From contig CANLHK010000011.1 in assembly GCA_947490615.1 (NCBI GenBank), positions 55,563 to 119,562 on the forward strand: a stretch of DNA of 64,000 nt, given 5' to 3'. Positions 41,289-49,660 of the stretch are shown piece after piece (the stretch's first letter is position 1; every line of letters begins with the position of its first letter). Made by a program: the position numbers and the translations under genes. Under the pieces are notes generated by a model, which saw only the letters and a list, made by a program, of their open reading frames with translations, was not told the DNA's origin and did not search any database. The DNA is from Planctomycetaceae bacterium (GTDB lineage Bacteria; Planctomycetota; Phycisphaerae; Phycisphaerales; SM1A02).

Positions 41289-43088
41289 TCACCAGTTTGC
41301 CAAGAGGAACGCCACATCCGCGGCGTTGACCGTCTTGTCGCCCGTGAGGTCAAGTGTCGGTCTTCCCCAACCATCGAGAAGGTGCGCGAGATCGCGTGCG
41401 CCAACGGGTCCGTCGCGCGCGACATCAAGCAGGCGCGCAAGCACTGCTGCGCGGTCGAGCTCCGTGATCCGACAGTCGCCGTCCATATCGAAGACGGCAC
41501 ACGCGGGGCCAAACTCGGTACTCGCGCATGCATCGCAGGCTGCACGATCAGCGGGATCGACGCGTCCATCATTCAGCGCGTCGCCGAGCCGCGACGGCGG
41601 ATAGACGGGAAGCACGAACCCCGTGGGCACATCGGTCAAGACGCGCTCTTCGCGCAGCGCGCCGACGCGTGGCCAGTGGATGGTCACGCGCTCCGCGTTC
41701 GGTTCGGTCCCGATACCGCAATGCAGGACATATGAACTCTGGCTCTTGTAACAAGAGCCAGCGATGACCTCGCGCACCACGGTTGAGCCGTGTACCTCGA
41801 AGTCCGCGAGCGCCCCGACGGCGTGGGTGTTGCGTCCGACACCAACGATGCGAATCGAAACCGACGAGTGATTCTTCGGTGCACTGTTGATGTACAGGCG
41901 GAGGTTGGCCAGACGACTCTGCATCAGGAGGTCGACATCACCGTCGAGGTCGACATCGCCCGCGGCCAAGCAATAGGAGTCTTGTGCATCGCCGAGGCCG
42001 CTCGCCTTACTGCGATCCACCATGGGAAACCCGTTCTCGGTAACCCACAGATAGTCAGGCGCGCCCATCATGGAACAAGCGAAGAGATCCTGATCGATGT
42101 CGTTGTCGGCGTCAAAAATCAGCGCTCCCCAACCCGTGGCGTTTCCTTGCACATCCGCCTCGGCGTCGCGCTGTTCGAAGTGCAGCGGTCCGTCACTCAT
42201 CAGGAGTACATGGCCTGTAGCGATGTTGGTGCAGTAGATGTCGGGCAGGCCGTTGAGGTCGAGGTCTCCCACGCACACACCCATCGAATCGATCACGAGG
42301 CACGCCTCGGACGCGCAGTCCTCAACCAACACTCCTGCGTCATTTCGAAAGAGGCGATTCCACGAGAGCCCAGGCAGGCCCTTGTCGTTTGAGACATACA
42401 TATCGCAATCGCCATCGCGATCGAGATCATGCAGGAGCACTTGGAAGGTCGGAAACGCGTCGTCAACGCCCATCGTTGCAGCGACATCGGTAAAGGTGGC
42501 GTTGCCGTTGTTGCGATAGAGGCGATTGCGCATCTGGTTGGCGAGCGTGTTGGTGCGCATGCCCACCGCGAGGTCGAGATCGCCGTCGGCGTCGTAATCA
42601 CCAAAGGCGCAACCCGTGCCTGGTCCAGTGATGCCAGTGAGCAGCGTCTGCGCTGTCGCGTTGACGAAGTTCAAGCCGCCTTCGTTTCGAAGCATCATCG
42701 CACTCTGCAACCAACGCGTGAGAAAGAGATCGAGATCACCATCGCCGTCGTAATCGCCCGCGACAAGGCCCGAAGCGCGGATCGTCACGGGGAGTCCTGA
42801 GCCGACGGTTCGATCGATGAACTGCCCGCTGCCGTTGTTCTCAAAGATGCGCAGCTGATCACCCGCGGCGCCCATCGCGACCACATCGTCGTCTCCATCG
42901 TTGTCGAGATCGCAAAGCGCGACGCCGCAGCCGTATTGACCCGCGCCTCCAAACGCACCGTCGACAACATGGTGAACAAGTCCGCGCTGGACAGCTTCCT
43001 CATCAAACTGTGGGACATCCGCCACCGCGATTGCGCCGTGCATGCCGATGAGACAGAGGGTGATTGCGCTGCCCAGAGCATCCACCAT
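41289..43088 (-). CDS. secreted FG-GAP/VCBS-repeat protein with ASPIC/UnbV domain and dockerin-like C-terminus
   Basis: The 599-residue protein has a signal peptide (MVDALGSAITLCLIGMHGAIAVA). Many Ca-binding FG-GAP repeats (CDLDNDGDDDVVA, GDYDGDGDLDLFL, GDYDADGDLDLAV, HDLDRDGDCDMYV) are arranged as a beta-propeller. An ASPIC/UnbV-like domain follows (SVSIRIVGVGRNTHAVGALADFEV...HCGIGTEPNAERVTIHWP), and the protein ends in dockerin-like repeats (DMDGDCRITELDRAAVLARLL; DLTGDKTVNAADVAFLLANW). It is probably an extracellular adhesion or structural protein. ATG 43088 has GGAGG eight bases upstream; a TTG at 43101-43103 is a less likely start. Confidence 0.88.
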   Translation of the reverse strand: MVDALGSAITLCLIGMHGAIAVADVPQFDEEAVQRGLVHHVVDGAFGGAGQYGCGVALCDLDNDGDDDVVAMGAAGDQLRIFENNGSGQFIDRTVGSGLPVTIRASGLVAGDYDGDGDLDLFLTRWLQSAMMLRNEGGLNFVNATAQTLLTGITGPGTGCAFGDYDADGDLDLAVGMRTNTLANQMRNRLYRNNGNATFTDVAATMGVDDAFPTFQVLLHDLDRDGDCDMYVSNDKGLPGLSWNRLFRNDAGVLVEDCASEACLVIDSMGVCVGDLDLNGLPDIYCTNIATGHVLLMSDGPLHFEQRDAEADVQGNATGWGALIFDADNDIDQDLFACSMMGAPDYLWVTENGFPMVDRSKASGLGDAQDSYCLAAGDVDLDGDVDLLMQSRLANLRLYINSAPKNHSSVSIRIVGVGRNTHAVGALADFEVHGSTVVREVIAGSCYKSQSSYVLHCGIGTEPNAERVTIHWPRVGALREERVLTDVPTGFVLPVYPPSRLGDALNDGRVDPADRAACDACASTEFGPACAVFDMDGDCRITELDRAAVLARLLDVARDGPVGARDLAHLLDGWGRPTLDLTGDKTVNAADVAFLLANW

Positions 43089-43192
43089 GAAGGCCGCCTC
43101 CAAGACTCCAAACTATGCCTAAAGCGTCGTGGCGCAACTCGGACTCTGCGGTTCGGATGATTCGTGCGTTCTACGGCAGACGCCTGCCCGCC

Positions 43193-43852
43193 CTACACCC
43201 ACTCAGGCGTGGGCGCGTCGACGGTGACCCCGTCCACTTCAACCCGCCATGCATGGAGTCCGAGTGAGGTCGACGAGGCGCGCGCGCCGTAGAGCGTGTC
43301 GCCGAGAAGCGGATGCCCCTCGTAGGCGAAGCCCGCGCGGATCTGGTGACGGCGGCCAGGACCAACCAGCTCAACCTCGACCAGCGTGGTGCTGTCGTTG
43401 GTCGAGCGAACCCGCCATTGACAGCGACCGATCGTCGCAGGCTCGCCGCGAGAATGCGCAGTGACCTTGGCGCTGCCCTTGTGTCGGCTCGCGAACGAAA
43501 GCGTGAACGCGCCCGCCATCACGCGGTTGGCGAAGTGCCCTTCGACGCGCGCGAGGTAGACCTTCTTGATTTCGCCGCGATGTCCCGTGAACGCGTCGCG
43601 CAAACGGTCGCGCGTCGCAGCGTCCTTGGCCACCAACAAGCAGCCTGAGGTGTCGAAGTCGAGGCGATGGCAGATGCCACACTCTTCAAGCGCGGCAAGT
43701 TCAGGGCGCGCCGTGCGCAGCCATGATTCCACGCTGTCCCCCTCGCTCCCAAGTTGGGACAGAGAATGGATGGAAGCTGGCTTGGCAACCACCAACCAAG
43801 TCGGGTGCTCGTGCAACACCAAGATTTCACTGGTCGGTCCTTGCGTGGTCAT
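43193..43852 (-). CDS. RNA pseudouridine synthase, RluA family
   Basis: The 219-residue protein has the family motif CHRLDFDTSGCLLVAKD, with the catalytic Asp at about residue 65 (HRLD), KPASIHS upstream, and the C-terminal HQIRAGFAYEGHPLLGDTLYG. It isomerises uridine in rRNA or tRNA. There is no N-terminal S4 domain, so it resembles the short RluA/TruC type; the exact target base is not predictable. The gene overlaps the reading frame of the divergent gene only if that gene is started too early; with its ATG at 43877 the two are 24 bp apart. Confidence 0.93.
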   Translation of the reverse strand: MTTQGPTSEILVLHEHPTWLVVAKPASIHSLSQLGSEGDSVESWLRTARPELAALEECGICHRLDFDTSGCLLVAKDAATRDRLRDAFTGHRGEIKKVYLARVEGHFANRVMAGAFTLSFASRHKGSAKVTAHSRGEPATIGRCQWRVRSTNDSTTLVEVELVGPGRRHQIRAGFAYEGHPLLGDTLYGARASSTSLGLHAWRVEVDGVTVDAPTPEWV

Positions 43853-43876
43853 GGTTCAACCGCGACTGTACCCGAC

Positions 43877-45097
43877 ATGCGGCTCGTACTCCTGCTCCTT
43901 GCACTCGTGGCCGGACTCTCCTGCACGGCGATCGGTCAGGCGGAGAAGATGCCGTCGCCGAAGTTTGTCCTACGGCAGGAGCCGTTCATCCTCGAGGTCA
44001 CGGTGCTGTCCGTCGAAGAGAAGAACGGACCACACTCAGGTCTGAGCGTCTGGCATCGCGTGCGCATCGACCAAGTCGATCGTGGAGATGGACTCGAAAT
44101 CGGAGGCGAGACTGCGGTGGTCTCCCGCGTCTACAACAACTCGCCTGGCACGACGGGGACCAGTGGGCACTTCGGTGCTTGGCGTGGTCCCAATGGACTT
44201 CCCGTCAAGGGTGATCGCGCCCGACTCTTCGCCTCGGGAACCGCCAAGACGCTTCAGCCTCACTTCACCAATGGTTGGCAGCCGATCGAGAAGCAGGTTT
44301 CGTTCGTTGCCGCCGACATCCACGGCCAGAGCGAGATCACCTTGCCCACTCTTGTTGAGTTCTTGGAGAAGCCTCTCTGCATCGCCGCGACCCAACACCA
44401 CGCCGTCAAGGACGATTCGAATCCCGCGGCTGAAGCAAAGATCAAACTCACCGCAAGTGACGCGCTGCTTCGCGCCGATCTCATCGTCACCAGTTTGCAG
44501 TCTGCGCAACTCGACGAATCGGCAAGGCGGCATCTCCTCGAGCCGTTGGAACGAGGCATTCCGCTCGTCGTGTTCGGCGCGTCGACCGCTCCCTTCGCCT
44601 CTCCGACGGGCATGGTCCACCCAAGCGGGACGGACGGCATCAGCAAGCAGTACTTTGGAGCTGCCGCCAATGGACGCCACGACCCTTCGAGCACGACGCG
44701 CGTCCTTCCTCCCTCGGACGAAGCAGCGCGCCATCCGATTCTCCTCGGCGTCACCATCCAACAGCCTGGCATCTGCATCCCGAGTCCACTCGGTCTCGTG
44801 GAGCCGTTGACAGCCGACTGCACGGTTCTCCTCTGGGGTGAAGCGATCGAGAGCACCCGAAGCGACGCGGCGCAGAAGCAGCCCCTTCTCTGGGTGCGCG
44901 AAGTGGCGCGGGACGCGAAGGCCGCTGGGCAGCGCATCGCCTGCACGACGCTGGTCCCTGATGATCTCGCCGACCCCGAGGTCCGCGTGCTGGTGTCGCA
45001 GATGATCGCCTGGGCCTCGTCGCGTGCGCAGAACCTGGCGGACGCAGAGCGCGCGGCGATCCGTGCCGCTCCATTCTCCCCGCTTTCACCGCGGTGA
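43877..45097 (+). CDS. exported protein of unknown function
   Basis: A 406-residue protein with a signal peptide (MRLVLLLLALVAGLSCTAIGQ, a possible but imperfect lipobox around Cys). The first part (residues of roughly 30-130) is beta-rich and mentions no known motif. The second part (roughly 160-390) resembles a class I glutamine-amidotransferase/ThuA-like Rossmann domain: LLRADLIVTSLQSAQLDESARRHLL, GIPLVVFGAST, RHPILLGV. This looks like a trehalose-utilisation (ThuA)-type fold, but the match is loose. It lies upstream of hmgA (46 bp gap) and may be co-transcribed with it. Confidence 0.7.
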   Translation: MRLVLLLLALVAGLSCTAIGQAEKMPSPKFVLRQEPFILEVTVLSVEEKNGPHSGLSVWHRVRIDQVDRGDGLEIGGETAVVSRVYNNSPGTTGTSGHFGAWRGPNGLPVKGDRARLFASGTAKTLQPHFTNGWQPIEKQVSFVAADIHGQSEITLPTLVEFLEKPLCIAATQHHAVKDDSNPAAEAKIKLTASDALLRADLIVTSLQSAQLDESARRHLLEPLERGIPLVVFGASTAPFASPTGMVHPSGTDGISKQYFGAAANGRHDPSSTTRVLPPSDEAARHPILLGVTIQQPGICIPSPLGLVEPLTADCTVLLWGEAIESTRSDAAQKQPLLWVREVARDAKAAGQRIACTTLVPDDLADPEVRVLVSQMIAWASSRAQNLADAERAAIRAAPFSPLSPR

Positions 45098-45143
45098 ATT
45101 CGCCTGTCGCGCGGGTTACACTCGTCGCTTCAGGATCTACCCA

Positions 45144-46478
45144 ATGCCCTACTACACCAAGCTCGGCACGATTCCCTCCAAGCGGCACATTCAGTTTCGC
45201 CGCCCCGACGGCAGGCTCTACGCGGAAGAGGTCTTCGGTACCGAGGGGTTCTCTGGCCCGACTTCGACGCTCTATCACATCCATCCGCCGACCCAGGTCA
45301 TCGGATGGAAGTCGCTCTATTCGACGAAGGTTCAGTACCTCGAGCGCGAAGTCATGCGCATGCGCCATGTGAAGAGCATGCCGATGCCAACTCAGGGCGA
45401 TGCCGTGACGGGGCGCGAAGTGCTCTTCGGCAACAACGATGTCGAGATCAGCGTCTGCGCGCCTGCTGAGACGATGAAGTACCACTTCAAGAACGCGATG
45501 GCGGACGAGTGCTTCTTCATCCACTTCGGTTCGGGCACGGTCTTCACCATGTTTGGCGCGCTGAAGTTTGGACCCAAGGATTACATCGTGATCCCCAAGG
45601 GCACGATCTACCAGTTCGTGTTTGACAAGCCGAAGTCGAAAGGTGAACCAGGGCCACGATTCCTGCTCATGGAAAGCGTGAACGGATCGCACATCCTTCC
45701 GCCACCGCGCTACCTCTCCAAGAAGACCGCGCAGTTCCTCGAGCACGCGCCGTACTGCGAACGCGATCTGCGGCTCCCGCAGATGCCGATGACCTTCGAC
45801 AAGAAGGGTTCGTTCGAGGTGCGCATCAAGAGCCGCGATCAAGTGCACTCGTATCAGTACAGCCACCATCCGCTCGATGTCGTGGGCTGGGACGGTTGCT
45901 ACTACCCCTACTGCTTCCACATCGATGACTTCAGTCCGATCGTCGGCAAGCATCACATGCCGCCGCCGACGCACCAGACTTTCGAGGCGCACAATTTCGT
46001 CATCTGCTCGTTCTGCCCGCGCCCCTTGGACTTCCATCCACAGGCGATCGTGGTTCCCTACAACCATTCGAACCTCGACTCCGATGAAGTCCTCTATTAC
46101 GTCGAAGGCAACTACAAGGCGCGCAAGGGCATTGAGGTTGGCTCGCTCTCGCTCCATCCGCAAGGCATCGCGCATGGACCGCACCCAGGCACGCCCGAAG
46201 CGACCATCGGCGCCACGCACACCAATGAACTCGCGGTGATGTGCGACACCTTTGCACCGCTCTATCCGACGAAAGCAGCGCTGGATTTCGATGACCTCGA
46301 GTATCCGCGCAGCTGGGAGAAGGGCTGGGATGCGGAAGAACCCGCGCCAAGCGCCGCTGCGAAGAAGGGCAAGACCACGGCCCGCGCGAGCAAGAGTTCG
46401 AAAGCAAGTGCGAAGACCACTGCGATGACCAGTGCGCCGAAGAAGTCTGCGAAGTCCAACGCTGCCAACACCTGGTGA
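45144..46478 (+). CDS. hmgA: homogentisate 1,2-dioxygenase
   Basis: The 444-residue cupin-type Fe(II) enzyme opens the homogentisate ring to maleylacetoacetate. It has the start MPYYTKLGTIPSKRHIQFRRPDG, STLYHIHPPTQV, and the C-terminal active-site region FVICSFCPRPLDFHP, NHSNLDSDEVLYYVEGNY and HPQGIAHGPHPG with the iron-binding His/Glu residues. CAGGA eight bases before the ATG supports 45144. The last ~40 residues are a Lys/Ala/Ser/Thr-rich, histone-H1-like tail (KKGKTTARASKSSKASAKTT) absent from known family members. The DUF192 gene follows 10 bp downstream. Confidence 0.96.
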   Translation: MPYYTKLGTIPSKRHIQFRRPDGRLYAEEVFGTEGFSGPTSTLYHIHPPTQVIGWKSLYSTKVQYLEREVMRMRHVKSMPMPTQGDAVTGREVLFGNNDVEISVCAPAETMKYHFKNAMADECFFIHFGSGTVFTMFGALKFGPKDYIVIPKGTIYQFVFDKPKSKGEPGPRFLLMESVNGSHILPPPRYLSKKTAQFLEHAPYCERDLRLPQMPMTFDKKGSFEVRIKSRDQVHSYQYSHHPLDVVGWDGCYYPYCFHIDDFSPIVGKHHMPPPTHQTFEAHNFVICSFCPRPLDFHPQAIVVPYNHSNLDSDEVLYYVEGNYKARKGIEVGSLSLHPQGIAHGPHPGTPEATIGATHTNELAVMCDTFAPLYPTKAALDFDDLEYPRSWEKGWDAEEPAPSAAAKKGKTTARASKSSKASAKTTAMTSAPKKSAKSNAANTW

Positions 46479-46488
46479 GGCCCGAACC

Positions 46489-47121
46489 ATGCTCTCTTTC
46501 ATCGCGCCCCTTGCACTGCTGCTGACTCTCCACCTCGCCACTGCGAACGCGGTTCCGCCCGTCGCTCCACCGCGTGTACCAATTCCCGCGACGCAAACCA
46601 TGCTGCACTGCCAGCCGCAGACCGGACTACCGCGCGAGAAACTCGTGTTTTTTGGCTCGGAATGGGAGTGCGAACTCTGCCTCGAACCGATGTCGCGCAG
46701 CATCGGCATGGGCGCACGAGAGAGCTTCCCGCCGAAGACTGCGATGATCTTTGTGCATCCAAACTCCTCCGTGCTCTCCTTCTGGATGAAGGACTGCCTC
46801 GTGGACATGGACATGGTCTTCGTCGATGCAACCGGCACGATCTCCGCGATGCACGAAGCCAAGCTGCAGACGCTGCGCCGACAGACGCAGACGCTCGTTT
46901 CCTATGAAGCGGGCCTCAAGCGCTACGGCTCGAATCGCAGGGCCAAGTATGTGATCGAACTTCCAGCTGGCACCCTTGCAGCGCTGAAGGCTGCCGAGAA
47001 ACCCGCCGCGAATCCGACTCCTGCGCCAGGAACGCCCGCAGCGACGCCAACAGTCAAAGCGCCCGCGCTCGGCGACAAGATCGCCATCGATTGGGCTGCG
47101 CTGGATAAGCGCGCGAAGTAG
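46489..47121 (+). CDS. exported DUF192 domain protein
   Basis: The 210-residue protein has a signal peptide (LSFIAPLALLLTLHLATANA) and a DUF192 domain with SFPPKTAMIFVHPNSSVLSFWMKDCLVDMDMVFVDATGTISAMHEA, including the typical F-W-M-x-x-x-x-x-x-x-D-M segment, and KYVIELPAGT near the domain end. An unusual Pro/Ala-rich C-terminal extension of about 45 residues follows. DUF192 proteins are small periplasmic beta-barrel proteins of unknown function. It follows hmgA closely with GAGG before the ATG, so it is probably co-transcribed; a functional link is not evident. Confidence 0.88.
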   Translation: MLSFIAPLALLLTLHLATANAVPPVAPPRVPIPATQTMLHCQPQTGLPREKLVFFGSEWECELCLEPMSRSIGMGARESFPPKTAMIFVHPNSSVLSFWMKDCLVDMDMVFVDATGTISAMHEAKLQTLRRQTQTLVSYEAGLKRYGSNRRAKYVIELPAGTLAALKAAEKPAANPTPAPGTPAATPTVKAPALGDKIAIDWAALDKRAK

Positions 47122-47138
47122 CTCGCGCCATCGAACAC

Positions 47139-48443
47139 CTAGGACTTCGCGGGTAAGACGATGCCTCGGCATTCGCCAAAGCCGATGCGGGGAAGCCCTG
47201 CTTTCACGCAGTACCCGCGCATGATGACCTCATCGCCATCGAGCAGGAACTTGCGCTCCGAACCATCACCAAGTGTGATCGGTTCTGCGCCGCGCCAAGT
47301 CCGTTCGAGCAGACATCCACGCGAGTCCTTCGTGGTTCCTGACACCGTTCCCGACGCGAGAAGGTCACCCGCTTGCATGTTGCAGCCGTTACTCGCGTGG
47401 TGCGCGAGCATCTGCGCGGGAGTCCAGAACATGTCGCGGAAAGAGGCGCGTGAGATCAGCGTTGAAGCCAAGCCCTGCGCGCGCATCGTGGCGCTGCTGA
47501 TGAACACTTCGAGCGTCACATCGAGATTGCATCCGTTGGGATCGTCGAGGTACGCGAGGACCTTGGGATCGTCGACGGTGCGCGGCGGTCCTGGCACGCG
47601 ATAGGGTTCGAGCGCTTCGCGGGTCACGACCCACGGACTCACCGTCGTGGCAAAATTCTTCGCGAGAAACGGACCGAGCGGTTGGTACTCCCACTTCTGC
47701 ACATCGCGCGCCGACCAGTCGTTGACCAGTACGAAGCCGAAGATGTGGTTCCATGCATCCGCGACAGGAATCGTCGTGCCGAGTTCGTTGCCTCGGCCCA
47801 CGAAGAAGCCGACTTCCAACTCATAGTCGAGCAACTTGGTTGGACCGAACGATGGCGGACCGTCATCGCTTGTGACCGTCTGGCCGTGCGGTCGAGTCAC
47901 GCCTGTTCCCGACGGAACGATGGAGCTGCCGCGCCCGTGGTAACCGATGGGAACATGCTTCCAGTTCGGTAAGAGCGGATTGGTAGGCCGGAACATCGAG
48001 CCGACATTGGTGGCGTGATGCAGCGACGCGTAGAAGTCGGTGTAGTCACCCACGACAAACGGCGCGTCCTCGGCGGCAGCGTCGGCGTCACGCAAGAGCG
48101 GCTCAACTTGCTTGCGCAGCGGCGAGCCTTCGGCAAAGAAGTGCGCGAGGTTCCAGCGCAACATCTTGAGTTGCTCAGGCTCGAGTTCGGCAAGACCGTT
48201 CAGCCACGCGACATCGAGCGCCATCAGGAAGTCATCGTTCGAAGAGAGCTTCTTCACGAAGAGACCAGCATCGAGCGCATCGCGCAGGCAGAGCGCGCGA
48301 TTGCCGATGCGGACCGCAGGACCACCGTCGAGCGTGCCGTACGGAAGATTCTGGATCGGGAAGTCACCATCGGCATCGCTCGCGCCTGAAACCCACGATC
48401 GCAGCGACGGATTGCTCGGATCCACGAGCGCGTTGCCACTCAT
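47139..48443 (-). CDS. fahA: fumarylacetoacetase
   Basis: The 434-residue enzyme hydrolyses fumarylacetoacetate to fumarate and acetoacetate, the last step of tyrosine catabolism. It has FPIQNLPYGTL, the active-site region VVGDYTDFYASLHHATNVGSMFRP, LDYELEVGFFVGRGN, NDWSARDVQKWEYQPLGPFLAKNF and the late GDEVIMRGYC, all standard FAH features. Its ATG overlaps the upstream gene by four bases (ATGA), so it is translated together with the conserved unknown protein at 48440. It converges on the hmgA/DUF192 transcript. Confidence 0.97.
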   Translation of the reverse strand: MSGNALVDPSNPSLRSWVSGASDADGDFPIQNLPYGTLDGGPAVRIGNRALCLRDALDAGLFVKKLSSNDDFLMALDVAWLNGLAELEPEQLKMLRWNLAHFFAEGSPLRKQVEPLLRDADAAAEDAPFVVGDYTDFYASLHHATNVGSMFRPTNPLLPNWKHVPIGYHGRGSSIVPSGTGVTRPHGQTVTSDDGPPSFGPTKLLDYELEVGFFVGRGNELGTTIPVADAWNHIFGFVLVNDWSARDVQKWEYQPLGPFLAKNFATTVSPWVVTREALEPYRVPGPPRTVDDPKVLAYLDDPNGCNLDVTLEVFISSATMRAQGLASTLISRASFRDMFWTPAQMLAHHASNGCNMQAGDLLASGTVSGTTKDSRGCLLERTWRGAEPITLGDGSERKFLLDGDEVIMRGYCVKAGLPRIGFGECRGIVLPAKS

Positions 48444-49384
48444 GAGTTCACTTCCTCAGCTTCAGGCAGCAGACCAAGCGCGCGCATGTCGGCGAGCGGT
48501 TCGTTGAACGAACACGAACCAAAGCTGTGGGCAAACCGCAGTCGCGCCGTGGCGATCTCGTCGAAGCGCAGCGTGAACTTGCGCCAAGTGAGGCCGTTGG
48601 GGCCAAACTCAAAGACGCGATGGTTCTCTTCGACAAGCAACTCTTCGATCTCGCGCTCCGAGATATCAGGGAAGTGCCACAGCAGACAGCCCGCCACGAA
48701 CATGTTGAGGAACCCATACTGCATGCAGCCAACATCGCTCGCGAGGTGTCGGCAGGGATGATGGAGGCCCGCCGTGGCCTTGAAGGGAACTTCGGCAGCG
48801 CGACAGGTCTTGAGAAACCGCGCGACATGCTCAGGGCTCGGGTGCGCCTCCGCGGTGAGTCCGCCCATTCGAATCTTGGCGCCCGCATCGAGACCTGCCA
48901 ACACCGTGACCAGGCCGCGCGGATCGGCATCGACTGGAATCTCAAAGTAGGCAAATATGTCGTCGGGGACATACTCGAGCACCTCGTCAATCTCATGGGG
49001 ATCGTTCGCGCGCGTTTCGATGGTGTCGATCATGGCGCGGCCGTGAATGCGGCTGAAGTCGCGATCTTCCATCCGCTCATTGAACCGCTCGATGCGCTCG
49101 ATGTCTTCGACGACTTGATCATCCGAAGCGTTGGCGACGATCACCGAGAGCGGCCACGGGCTATCACCTTCGATGTCCGCAGTCTTAGGAAGCAGCGGAT
49201 CCGCACTCGCGACAAACTCAGGGAAGCGCGTGACGGGAACGATCAGTCGTCCGAGCATCCACGCGTCAGGACCCTTGCGGTACCGCGCAAAGTTCGCCAC
49301 GGTGGCAGGCATATCGAGCTTCGCAGGCGGGAAGAGTCCCGCGTAATCAAGGATGGAGTCAAGAAGAAGGCGGGCCGAGTGCAT
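48440..49384 (-). CDS. conserved protein of unknown function coupled to fumarylacetoacetase
   Basis: A 314-residue cytoplasmic-looking protein without a recognisable named domain. It shows alternating alpha/beta sequence with segments ILDYAGLFPPAKLDM, SVIVANASDD, FAYFEIPVDADPRGL, KIRMGGLTAEAHPS, and a striking KATAGLHHPCRH that could bind metal or substrate; the pattern would suit a TIM-barrel. CGGAG upstream of the ATG is a good ribosome binding site, and its stop overlaps the fahA start. Because hppD, hmgA and fahA are present but no maleylacetoacetate isomerase gene is seen in the window, it is a candidate for that missing step; this is inference only. Confidence 0.75.
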   Translation of the reverse strand: MHSARLLLDSILDYAGLFPPAKLDMPATVANFARYRKGPDAWMLGRLIVPVTRFPEFVASADPLLPKTADIEGDSPWPLSVIVANASDDQVVEDIERIERFNERMEDRDFSRIHGRAMIDTIETRANDPHEIDEVLEYVPDDIFAYFEIPVDADPRGLVTVLAGLDAGAKIRMGGLTAEAHPSPEHVARFLKTCRAAEVPFKATAGLHHPCRHLASDVGCMQYGFLNMFVAGCLLWHFPDISEREIEELLVEENHRVFEFGPNGLTWRKFTLRFDEIATARLRFAHSFGSCSFNEPLADMRALGLLPEAEEVNS

Positions 49385-49660
49385 GAGTGCTCCGAGCTGG
49401 GAATGGGATCCGCAGCGAAGCGTCGATTATGACCGATCCTGCTCCATCGCGCCTTCTGCAGATCTCATGCGAAACGCGCAGCCAACGCACGCTCTTCCCA
49501 ACTCTCCGACACCGCGAGTCGAGCTGATGATGAGTACAGTGCGCCGCCATCAGGCTGCGACGCATCGGCGCCGACGCTCCAAATCATGCTTCTGGGTTTC
49601 GTTCATCCTCCTTCACACGCGCGGCGAACCATTGCGACGCGTCGTGGATTTGGCGCAGGC

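Noticed and set aside
43754..43876. N-terminal extension of the exported protein upstream of 43877
   Set aside because: The extension is antisense to the pseudouridine synthase gene, and the signal peptide begins at ATG 43877.
44751..46862. 703-residue minus-strand frame opposite hmgA
   Set aside because: hmgA and the DUF192 gene on the plus strand are clearly real; the frame has no motif.
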